Assembly: GCA_029052375.1 (NCBI GenBank)
Contig: JAIDJD010000477.1
Location: 1 to 5,150, forward strand
Length of the DNA: 5,150 bases
Origin: Duncaniella sp.
Lineage (GTDB): Bacteria > Bacteroidota > Bacteroidia > Bacteroidales > Muribaculaceae
Direction: 5' to 3'
Shown here: piece after piece, positions 1-5,150 of the stretch
How positions within the stretch are numbered: the first letter of the stretch is position 1
How the letters are laid out: each line of letters starts with the position of its first letter
Translations under genes and position numbers: made by a program
The notes under the pieces: generated by a model
Database searches by the model: none
What the model saw: the letters and a program-made list of their open reading frames with translations, nothing else
What the model was told of the DNA's origin: nothing

Positions 1-455
1 AGGTTGTACTTCTTGGCCAGGTCCCAGTGGGGAAGGGCGTCGGCCGAGAGCTCGGGCATCTTGCCGCCCTCCTTCTCCACGACGTTGTCCTCGGCGGTCT
101 TGCCCTCGGGGACAGCCTCGCAGGGGATGTTGGGGATGGAGAGGAGCGTCGAGCGTATGTCGGCCTCGGCGGCGGACAGGGCGTCGTTGAGCTCGCGGAG
201 GCGCTCCTTGCCTGCGGCCACTTCTTTCTTGGCCTCGTCGGCCTCTTCGCGCTTGCCCTCCTTCATGAGGCGGCCTATAGAGTCGGCCTTCTTCTTGAGG
301 TCGGCGGCGATGTTGTCTGCCTCGAACTGGAGGCTCTTGCGCCTGTCGTCCAGGGCCATCACGTTGCTGATGGCCTCTGAGCCGTCAAAGCCCTTGACGG
401 CGAGGCGCTCTATGATGTATTGGGGGTTTTCCTTTATCTGCTGCAGTGTTAGCAT
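1..455 (-). CDS. serS: Seryl-tRNA synthetase, N-terminal part (3' end of gene beyond left edge)
   Basis: Charges tRNA-Ser with serine in the cytoplasm (class II aminoacyl-tRNA synthetase). 151 complete codons are present, from ATG at 455-453 to the left edge. The translation begins MLTLQQIKENPQYIIERL and matches the start of Bacteroidales SerS. Residues about 30-100 are rich in Lys, Glu, Ala and Arg with heptad character, as expected of the antiparallel coiled-coil arm that binds the long variable arm of tRNA-Ser. Next come the family motif LLSIPNIP (104-111), VPEGKTAEDNVV (115-126) and LPHWDLAKKYN (141-151), which lead into the catalytic core. Motifs 1-3 of the active site lie outside the window. 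It follows yqeY by 68 bp on the same strand; no terminator, promoter or Shine-Dalgarno sequence is visible in the gap, so co-transcription with yqeY is inferred. No other family fits this N-terminus. Confidence 0.95.
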   Translation of the reverse strand, partial: MLTLQQIKENPQYIIERLAVKGFDGSEAISNVMALDDRRKSLQFEADNIAADLKKKADSIGRLMKEGKREEADEAKKEVAAGKERLRELNDALSAAEADIRSTLLSIPNIPCEAVPEGKTAEDNVVEKEGGKMPELSADALPHWDLAKKYN

Positions 456-523
456 TGTGTGTCAGTGATTACGGTTGTGCAGGGGGTGGGAGTATATCGG
501 TTGTCTTAGCTGTGGCGGCGGGC

Positions 524-973
524 TCAGGCGAGCAGTTCCTTCACCTTGGCCGAGATGGCGCGGCCGTCGGCGCGGCCGGCGAGGGCCTTGGAGGCCACGC
601 CCATCACCTTGCCCATCTCCTTGGCCGAGGTGGCGCCCACCTCGGCTATGATGCGGGCGAGCTCGGCGGCGAGCTCCTCGTCCGAGAGCTGCTTGGGCAG
701 GTATTCCTCTATCACAGCGGCCTCGGCCAGCTCGTTGTCGCGGAGGTCGAGGCGGTTCTGCTGGTCGTAGATGGCGGCGGTCTCCTTGCGCTGCTTGGCC
801 ATCTTGGCCAGAATCTTCATGGCCTGGTCGTCTGTGAGGACTCCGTCGGCGCCCTTGGCGGTCTTGGCCTCGATGAACTCTTTCTTAATGCCGCGGAGAG
901 TCTCGAGGCGCACCTTCTCGCGGGCAAGCATGGCGGCCTTGATGTCGGCCGATATCTTGTCAAACAAATCCAT
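524..973 (-). CDS. yqeY: GatB/YqeY domain protein
   Basis: A complete 149-residue protein, the usual length for stand-alone YqeY proteins. The family resembles the C-terminal tail domain of GatB, a subunit of the tRNA-dependent amidotransferase, and is thought to act in tRNA metabolism, but its exact role is not established. The protein is helical throughout and has no signal peptide or membrane segment, so it should be cytoplasmic. Family landmarks visible are KMAKQRKE (57-64), the hallmark IEEYLPKQLSDEEL (88-101), MGKVMG (120-125) and GRADG (133-137), ending in VKELLA. The ATG at 973-971 is chosen because the family begins with MDLFDKI-like residues and because a strong promoter ends about 25 bases upstream. 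It is the first gene of a probable two-gene unit with serS, and is divergent from the TonB-dependent receptor. Family assignment is firm; function is not. Confidence 0.95.
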   Translation of the reverse strand: MDLFDKISADIKAAMLAREKVRLETLRGIKKEFIEAKTAKGADGVLTDDQAMKILAKMAKQRKETAAIYDQQNRLDLRDNELAEAAVIEEYLPKQLSDEELAAELARIIAEVGATSAKEMGKVMGVASKALAGRADGRAISAKVKELLA

Positions 974-1000
974 TGTCTTCAGAGTATTTTAATTATCTTG

Positions 1001-1032
1001 CAAAGGTAGCAATTAACAATCAGATATGCAAA
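1001..1032 (-). promoter_or_regulatory. Bacteroides-type promoter for yqeY-serS
   Basis: On the minus strand, TTTG (1032-1029) is followed after exactly 20 bp by TACCTTTG (1008-1001). This is a full match to the Bacteroidota housekeeping promoter consensus, a -33 TTTG and a -7 TAnnTTTG about 19-21 bp apart. Transcription should start a few bases below 1000, giving a leader of roughly 20-25 nt before the yqeY ATG at 973. The match is seen directly; activity is inferred. Confidence 0.85.
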
Positions 1033-1066
1033 AAAAGCTAATGGAGCGGGTCTCGGGAGGAGGCAA

Positions 1067-1097
1067 TTTTTCGGCCGCGGCGACGTTTATATATATG
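1067..1097 (+). promoter_or_regulatory. Candidate promoter for the TonB-dependent receptor
   Basis: TTTT (1067-1070), a 19-bp spacer and TATATATG (1090-1097) approximate the Bacteroidota consensus TTTG / TAnnTTTG, with one mismatch in each box. It would give a leader of about 50 nt. A 6-bp inverted repeat (TCCCGG at 1101-1106, CCGGGA at 1127-1132) would lie at the start of that leader. The match is weaker than that of the divergent yqeY promoter, but no better plus-strand candidate was found between 974 and 1155. Confidence 0.35.
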
Positions 1098-1155
1098 ATG
1101 TCCCGGCACGCCCCCCGCGCGCAAGTCCGGGAATACACCAATCTTCCACACAGAA

Positions 1156-3564
1156 ATGCCATTGATTTTCCGCATCGCTCTCTCCATCCTGCTCACCATA
1201 CTCCCCGCCGCGGCCGCCGGACAGGGCAAGGTGAAGCTCCACGGCAAGGTGACAGACGCCAACAACGACCCCGTGGAGTTTACCACCGTGCGCATAGGTG
1301 GCACCGCCACAGGCACCACCACAAGCCTCGAGGGAGACTATACACTGACCTGCGCCAAGGCCGACACCATAGTGGTCTACTTCTCGTGCATCGGATTCAG
1401 GGAGGTGAAGAAGACTCTCATCGACCCGCAGGAAGATGTCGCGCTCAACGTCCTGCTGCCCATGGACACCGAACTGCTCCAGCAGGTCGAGGTAGTGGAG
1501 CTGAAAAAGCAGACAGGCTCTGTGGATCGCCTCGACATCAAGGACATAAAGCGCTCGCCCGACGCATCGGGCGGCAGCGTCGAGGCCGTGCTGACGACCA
1601 TGGCGGGCGTCACGGGCAGCAACGAGATGTCGTCCCAGTACTCCGTGCGCGGAGGCAGCTATGACGAGAACTCAGTATATATCAACGGCATTGAGGTCTA
1701 CCGGCCCCAGCTCGTAAGCTCGGGACAGCAGGAGGGCCTCTCTATCATCAACCCCGACCTCGTTGGGGCCATCGGCTTCTCGACGGGCGGATTCCCGGCC
1801 GAGTACGGCGACAAGATGTCGTCCGTGCTAGACATCACATACCGCCAGCCCGAGGCGTTCGAGGGCTCGGTGTCGGCCTCGCTCATGGGTGCCTCGCTCG
1901 CCTTGGGCCAGGGCACCAAGAGGTTCAGCCAGCTGCACGGCATTCGCTACAAGAAAAACTCTTCGCTGCTGAGTTCGATGGACACCAAGGGCGAGTATGA
2001 CCCCTCGTTCTTCGACTACCAGACATCAGTGACGGGGCGCATCAGCGAGCGCCTCACCGTCTCGCTGCTCGGCAACATCTCGCTCAACCGCTATCTCTTC
2101 ACCCCGGCCAACAGGACCACGACCTTCGGCACCTCTACCGACGCCAAGCAGTTTACGGTCTACTTCGACGGCCACGAGCGAGACCGCTTCGAGACATACT
2201 TCGGCGCCCTGTCGGTAGACTGGCGCCCCTCGAGGGGCACGTCGCTGCAGCTGCTCGGCTCGGGCTACCTGACCAACGAGCTTGTCTCCTACGACATCTC
2301 GGGCGAGTACTGGCTGGACCAGGCAGGCACCTCGGACATCGGCGGCGAGCTCGGCGTGGGACGCTATCACGAACACGCCCGCAACCGCCTCAAGGCCTCG
2401 GTCCTGGCCCTCACCTTGCGCGGACAGACGGCCGTCAACCGACAGCACACCCTCTCGTACGGCGTCAGCGTCCAGAGCGAGAAGATCATGGACCGCTCGC
2501 GCGAGTGGGAGCTGAGAGACTCTGCCGGATTCTCGCTCCCCTCTCTGCCAGACCGCCTGCAGATGGTCTACAACCTGGCCTCGCACCACGACATCTCGTC
2601 TACCCGCCTCTCCGTCTGGGCCCAGGACGCATGGAAGTTCAACACCTCGGCGGGATTCTTCACGCTCAACGCGGGCGTGCGCCTCAGCCACTGGAGCTTC
2701 AACAAGGAGACCCTCGTCAGCCCCCGCGTCACTCTCGGCTTCATCCCCGACAGGCATCCCGGATGGGGATTCCGCGTGGCCACGGGTCTGTACTACCAGG
2801 CTCCGTTCTACAAGGAGTTCCGTATGCCCGTCACCGACGGCGACGGCAACCGGACCATCATCCTCAACAATCAGATCAAGAGCCAGCGCAGCTTCCACCT
2901 CATAGGCGGCGCCGACTACACGTTCCGCAGCTTCGGACGCCCCTTCAGGCTCTCAGGCGAGGTCTACTACAAGGCGCTCTCCAACCTCGTGCCATACGAG
3001 ATAGACAATCTCAAGATAGTCTACTCGGGCCTCAACGAGTCGTCGGGCCACGCCATGGGCCTGGACATGAAGCTATTCGGCCAGTTTGTGCCGGGGAGCG
3101 ACTCATGGATCAGCTTCTCGCTGATGAACACGTCCGAGAACCTCCGAGGCGTCAGGGTGCCCCGCCCCACCGACCGCAGCTACAGCCTCGGCCTCTTCTT
3201 CACAGACTTCTTCCCCAAGGTGCCAAGGCTAAAGTTCTCGCTCAGAGGCATCTTCATGCAGGGCCTCCCCTCCACGTCGCCCCACTCGAGCCGAGACAAA
3301 GGATACTTCCGTATGCCTCCCTACAAGCGCGTGGACGCAGGTCTCTCATATGCCCTCGTGTCGCCGCCCAAAGAGGGCGAGCCGCGCACAGGCCTGAAAC
3401 GACACCTCAAGAGCGTATGGCTCGGCTTGGATGCCTTCAACCTGCTGGACATCACCAACGTAGCATCATACTACTGGGTGACGGACGTCAACGACATACA
3501 GTATGCTGTCCCCAACTACCTGACCCGGCGCCAGTTCAACGTCCGCCTCAGCGTGGACTTCTGA
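1156..3564 (+). CDS. TonB-dependent outer membrane receptor, without SusD partner
   Basis: An 802-residue outer membrane active transporter, powered by TonB-ExbBD across the periplasm; the ligand cannot be told from sequence. Residues 1 to about 22 are a signal peptide (short n-region MPLIFR, hydrophobic core, then an Ala-rich cleavage region before GQGKV). Residues about 26-105 form the carboxypeptidase-regulatory-like beta-sandwich domain common in Bacteroidota receptors (KLHGKVTDANNDPVEFTTV). VEVVE (111-115) lies where a TonB box is expected. The plug spans about 125-232, with the diagnostic SVRGGSYDENSVYINGIEVY (163-182) and FSTGGFPAEYGDKMSSVLDI (208-227). The remainder has the alternating pattern of a 22-stranded barrel and ends in Phe (RLSVDF), the usual outer membrane assembly signal. 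The ATG at 1156 is supported by the signal peptide directly behind it; no Shine-Dalgarno is visible, as usual in this phylum. No susD-like lipoprotein gene follows; the next gene is convergent. The reading frame is intact. Confidence 0.95.
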   Translation: MPLIFRIALSILLTILPAAAAGQGKVKLHGKVTDANNDPVEFTTVRIGGTATGTTTSLEGDYTLTCAKADTIVVYFSCIGFREVKKTLIDPQEDVALNVLLPMDTELLQQVEVVELKKQTGSVDRLDIKDIKRSPDASGGSVEAVLTTMAGVTGSNEMSSQYSVRGGSYDENSVYINGIEVYRPQLVSSGQQEGLSIINPDLVGAIGFSTGGFPAEYGDKMSSVLDITYRQPEAFEGSVSASLMGASLALGQGTKRFSQLHGIRYKKNSSLLSSMDTKGEYDPSFFDYQTSVTGRISERLTVSLLGNISLNRYLFTPANRTTTFGTSTDAKQFTVYFDGHERDRFETYFGALSVDWRPSRGTSLQLLGSGYLTNELVSYDISGEYWLDQAGTSDIGGELGVGRYHEHARNRLKASVLALTLRGQTAVNRQHTLSYGVSVQSEKIMDRSREWELRDSAGFSLPSLPDRLQMVYNLASHHDISSTRLSVWAQDAWKFNTSAGFFTLNAGVRLSHWSFNKETLVSPRVTLGFIPDRHPGWGFRVATGLYYQAPFYKEFRMPVTDGDGNRTIILNNQIKSQRSFHLIGGADYTFRSFGRPFRLSGEVYYKALSNLVPYEIDNLKIVYSGLNESSGHAMGLDMKLFGQFVPGSDSWISFSLMNTSENLRGVRVPRPTDRSYSLGLFFTDFFPKVPRLKFSLRGIFMQGLPSTSPHSSRDKGYFRMPPYKRVDAGLSYALVSPPKEGEPRTGLKRHLKSVWLGLDAFNLLDITNVASYYWVTDVNDIQYAVPNYLTRRQFNVRLSVDF

Positions 3565-3624
3565 GAGAGGTGACGGTAGCGGAATGCCAAGAAGCGCCGG
3601 AGGCAGAACCCTTGTGAGCCACTC

Positions 3625-3641
3625 CGACGGCGGAGCCGTCG
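3625..3641. repeat. Outer hairpin, left arm (GGA triloop)
   Basis: CGACGGC (3625-3631) pairs perfectly with GCCGTCG (3635-3641) across the triloop GGA, giving a 7-bp stem. It lies 60 bases after the receptor stop codon. No T-run follows it on either strand, so it is not an obvious intrinsic terminator. Confidence 0.85.
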
Positions 3642-3653
3642 AATTTACCAAAG

Positions 3654-3675
3654 CCCCACGAATTTATTCGTGGGG
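3654..3675. repeat. Middle hairpin, left arm
   Basis: CCCCACGAA (3654-3662) pairs perfectly with TTCGTGGGG (3667-3675) around the loop TTTA, a 9-bp stem. Its counterpart is at 3795-3816. Confidence 0.85.
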
Positions 3676-3697
3676 TCCTAACAATCTTCAAATATTT

Positions 3698-3714
3698 CAA
3701 CCGCGGAGCGGTTG
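3698..3714. repeat. Inner hairpin, left arm (GGA triloop)
   Basis: CAACCGC (3698-3704) pairs perfectly with GCGGTTG (3708-3714) across GGA. The whole 17 bp is the exact reverse complement of the hairpin at 3758-3774. Read on the minus strand it is followed by AAATATTTG, at best a weak terminator tail. Confidence 0.85.
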
Positions 3715-3729
3715 CACATATCCGCCAAT

Positions 3730-3741
3730 GGGTCTAGACCC
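3730..3741. repeat. Central 12-bp perfect palindrome
   Basis: GGGTCTAGACCC is a perfect palindrome lying exactly at the symmetry centre of the large inverted repeat; the midpoints of all three hairpin pairs fall within one base of its centre. It joins the two arms directly without a loop. Confidence 0.85.
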
Positions 3742-3757
3742 TATGATACGATATATG

Positions 3758-3782
3758 CAACCGCTCCGCGGTTGATTTTTTT
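3758..3782 (+). terminator. Inner hairpin, right arm, with T-tract: probable terminator of the receptor gene
   Basis: CAACCGC (3758-3764) pairs perfectly with GCGGTTG (3768-3774) across the triloop TCC. After one A come seven consecutive T's (3776-3782). A GC-rich stem followed by a T-run is the form of an intrinsic terminator for plus-strand transcription, here about 195 bases after the receptor stop codon. The stem is short (7 bp), so efficiency is uncertain. The hairpin is also the mirror copy of 3698-3714. Confidence 0.55.
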
Positions 3783-3794
3783 ATTGTCTGTATA

Positions 3795-3816
3795 CCCCAC
3801 GAATGAATTCGTGGGG
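3795..3816. repeat. Middle hairpin, right arm
   Basis: CCCCACGAA (3795-3803) pairs perfectly with TTCGTGGGG (3808-3816) around the loop TGAA. Both stems are identical to those of the hairpin at 3654-3675; read in mirror orientation only one loop base differs. Confidence 0.85.
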
Positions 3817-3829
3817 CTTTGGTAAATGC

Positions 3830-3844
3830 AACGGCTCCGCCGTT
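3830..3844. repeat. Outer hairpin, right arm (TCC triloop)
   Basis: AACGGC (3830-3835) pairs with GCCGTT (3839-3844) across TCC, a 6-bp stem; the next pair out (C3829, A3845) is a mismatch on the plus strand but a G-U wobble in minus-strand RNA. It lies 16 bases beyond the stop codon of the transporter gene, so it would be the first structure in that transcript's 3' end. No T-run follows it on the minus strand. Confidence 0.8.
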
Positions 3845-3847
3845 ACC

Positions 3848-3859
3848 TATATATATATA
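3848..3859. repeat. (TA)6 dinucleotide tract
   Basis: Six TA units lie between the outer hairpin of the inverted repeat and the transporter's stop codon (TAA on the minus strand at 3863-3861). It is a short low-complexity tract, probably unstructured or easily melted; no further role is evident. Confidence 0.6.
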
Positions 3860-3860
3860 C

Positions 3861-5150
3861 TTATAGGAACTGGCTCACGAGTATCACGGCTATAAGCACA
3901 GGGGCTATCCACTTGACAACGAAACGAATCAGGCCGAGGGCGCGCGAATGCAGGGCGCCGTCGTTGGTGACCTGAGAGCGAAAAAAGCTCTCGGGGGCCA
4001 CCCACCCCATGTATATGCAGAGCAGGATGCCGCCGACGGGCAGCATGATGTTGGTGGCCACCGTGTCGAGAAAGTCAAAGATGGTGAGCTCGGCTATCCT
4101 GAAACCGCTCCACGCGCCCACAGAGAGCGAGCACACGGGGCTGAGAATCAGCAGCGGCAGGCACACAAGCACACAGGCGCGGCGGCGCGAGATGCGCAAG
4201 CGGGTCTTGAGGAAGCTGACCGACACCTCGGCCAGCGAGATGGTAGAGGTGAAGGCCGCCACGGTGAGCAGCAGGAAGAAGAGCGCCGACCACCACCGTC
4301 CGCCACCCATCTGAGCGAAGATCTCGGGGAGCGTCACAAAGACAAGGGCCGAACCCGCGAGGTCTGCGTCGCCGAGGCCGAAGGTCATGACCGCGGGAAA
4401 GATGATGACGCCCATCAGCACAGCCACGAGCAGGTCGAGCACCGAGACGGTCACAGCCGTGCGCGTCAGCTTGGTAGAGGACGGGAAATAGCTTGAGTAT
4501 GTGATGAGGATGCCCATGGCGAGGCTGAGCGAGAAGAAAGCCTGGCCCAGGGCGTTGACCACCGTCGAGGCCGTCACGAGCGAGAAGTCGGGCTTGAGAA
4601 AGAAGGCGAGACCCTCGCCGGCTCCGGGCAGGGAGAGCGACACGCCGCAGAACACGAGCAGAAGCACGAACAGCAATGGCATCATGATGTTGGACATCCG
4701 CTCGATGCCCCCCTGCACGCCCTTGAGCAACACAAAGAGATTGGCGAGAATCATCACTACTGTCATAAATATCGGCCTCCACGTCCCCGCTATATAGCTG
4801 CCCATGGCCGAGCGGAACGACTCTTCTGTCTCGCCCCCGGCATAGAGGGCTCCCGAGAGAGACTGCACGAGGTATTCGAAGGTCCAGCCGGACACCACCA
4901 TGTAGAACGACAATATCAGGTACGAGGCCGTGATGGCCAGGAGGCCCGTCAGCCACCACGATTTATGCTCGGGCGTCACCTTGCGGAACACTCCGGCGGC
5001 ATCGCTCTCGCCGCCGCGCCCGAGCGCAAACTCGGCCGTCATCACCGGGATGCCGAGCAGGAAGATGCAGAGAATGTAGACAAGGAGAAAGGCGGCGCCG
5101 CCGTTGGCCTGTGCCTCGGCCGGAAAACGCCATACATTGCCGAGGCCCAC
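3861..5150 (-). CDS. Sodium-dependent transporter, SNF/NSS family (first residues beyond right edge)
   Basis: Inner membrane sodium-coupled symporter of the neurotransmitter:sodium symporter family (LeuT fold, PF00209); bacterial members mostly import amino acids, but the substrate here is unknown. 429 codons are in the window. The first, GTG at the edge, is an internal Val of the TM1 motif VGLGNVWRFP, not a start; roughly 10-30 residues are missing. Segments by eye: TM2 about 19-45, TM3 65-97, TM4 124-144, TM5 150-172, TM6 193-222 (with QAFFSLSL), TM7 229-258, TM8 286-314, TM9 322-345, TM10 356-384, TM11 407-429. The protein ends right after TM11, like the 11-helix bacterial members rather than 12-helix LeuT. 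AAFTS (298-302) matches the Na2 sodium site of TM8, and GLGN of TM1 the Na1 site. It is convergent with the receptor gene and ends next to the inverted repeat. The frame is intact. Confidence 0.95.
   Translation of the reverse strand: MGLGNVWRFPAEAQANGGAAFLLVYILCIFLLGIPVMTAEFALGRGGESDAAGVFRKVTPEHKSWWLTGLLAITASYLILSFYMVVSGWTFEYLVQSLSGALYAGGETEESFRSAMGSYIAGTWRPIFMTVVMILANLFVLLKGVQGGIERMSNIMMPLLFVLLLVFCGVSLSLPGAGEGLAFFLKPDFSLVTASTVVNALGQAFFSLSLAMGILITYSSYFPSSTKLTRTAVTVSVLDLLVAVLMGVIIFPAVMTFGLGDADLAGSALVFVTLPEIFAQMGGGRWWSALFFLLLTVAAFTSTISLAEVSVSFLKTRLRISRRRACVLVCLPLLILSPVCSLSVGAWSGFRIAELTIFDFLDTVATNIMLPVGGILLCIYMGWVAPESFFRSQVTNDGALHSRALGLIRFVVKWIAPVLIAVILVSQFL

Larger units (their letters stand above)
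3625..3845. repeat. Large composite inverted repeat of nested hairpins (REP/BIME-like)
   Basis: The two arms mirror each other about the centre at 3735/3736. Reading from each outer end inward, both arms contain a 17-bp hairpin, a 12-base connector (ATTTACCAAAG plus one variable base), a 22-bp hairpin, a 20-22 base AT-rich spacer, a second 17-bp hairpin, a 15-16 base spacer, and half of a central palindrome. By hand alignment, 69 of 74 positions agree between arms in the hairpins, connector and centre half, while the spacers are only loosely similar. The element fills most of the gap between two convergent genes, contains no credible reading frame, and is richer in A+T in its spacers than the flanking genes. 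Architecture resembles bacterial interspersed mosaics of palindromic units; whether it is repeated elsewhere in the genome cannot be seen here. Confidence 0.9.

Noticed and set aside
1101..1132. Riboswitch or attenuator in the receptor leader
   Set aside because: Only one 6-bp stem with a 20-base GC-rich loop is visible, and no known riboswitch core or T-tract is present.
1026..1664. Open frame of 212 codons on the plus strand starting before the receptor
   Set aside because: It begins inside the yqeY promoter and runs out of frame with the receptor's signal peptide and N-terminal domain; composition is Arg/His-rich.
2026..2898. Open frame of 290 codons on the minus strand inside the receptor gene
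   Set aside because: It lies wholly antisense to a well-supported coding sequence, and the translation is low-complexity (Ala, Arg, Val, Glu, Gly) with no domain, as expected of a shadow frame in GC-rich DNA.
2505..3617. Open frame of 370 codons on the plus strand, out of frame with the receptor
   Set aside because: The translation is Arg/Pro/Gln/His-rich and shows no family features; the receptor frame is intact through the same region with a good barrel and C-terminal Phe.
3584..3775. Small open frame (63 codons) across the inverted repeat
   Set aside because: It reads through three hairpins and the central palindrome, so its sequence is set by the repeats; no start signals or protein features support it.
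3625..3845. CRISPR array
   Set aside because: The repeats are inverted hairpins of differing length with spacers of 12 to 22 bases, not direct repeats with uniform spacers.
3625..3845. Insertion sequence or MITE with target-site duplication
   Set aside because: No transposase gene is present, and no clear direct repeat flanks the two ends (the bases just outside 3625 and 3845 do not match).
4075..4959. Open frame of 294 codons on the minus strand overlapping the transporter
   Set aside because: A shifted shadow of the transporter, rich in Arg, Gly and His, without membrane segments or motifs.
5148..5150. GTG at the right edge as the transporter's start codon
   Set aside because: It encodes the conserved Val before GLGNVWRFP in TM1; family members have additional residues before this motif, so the gene continues past the edge.

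Overview
The window reads as chromosomal DNA from a GC-rich member of the Bacteroidota, most likely order Bacteroidales. Three things point there: an 802-residue TonB-dependent outer membrane receptor with the N-terminal carboxypeptidase-regulatory-like domain typical of that phylum, a textbook Bacteroides-type promoter (TTTG, 20-bp spacer, TAnnTTTG), and start codons without Shine-Dalgarno sequences. The family (Muribaculaceae, Rikenellaceae or another) cannot be fixed from the sequence alone.

Layout. Left part, minus strand: a complete yqeY-like gene (524-973) followed by the 5' part of serS, seryl-tRNA synthetase (1-455, running off the left edge). They are 68 bp apart with no terminator or promoter visible between them, so they are probably one transcript starting at the promoter at 1001-1032. 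Centre, plus strand: a divergently transcribed TonB-dependent receptor (1156-3564) with its own weaker candidate promoter. Right part, minus strand: most of a sodium:neurotransmitter-symporter-family (SNF/NSS) transporter (3861-5150), lacking only its first residues beyond the right edge.

The most unusual part is the 296-bp gap between the convergent receptor and transporter genes. Positions 3625-3845 form one large, imperfect inverted repeat. Its two arms of about 110 bp mirror each other around a perfect 12-bp palindrome (3730-3741), and each arm carries three short, nearly perfect hairpins in the order 17 bp (GGA triloop), 22 bp (four-base loop) and 17 bp (GGA triloop). Hairpins and one connector are conserved between arms while the AT-rich spacers have drifted. 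The outer hairpins differ by a compensatory base-pair change, which suggests that the structure is under selection. The architecture resembles REP/BIME-type mosaics of palindromic units. One of the hairpins, followed by seven T's, also looks like a terminator for the receptor gene.

The genes do not form a single pathway: two housekeeping, translation-related genes sit beside two unrelated envelope transport genes. Receptor and transporter are convergent and need not cooperate.
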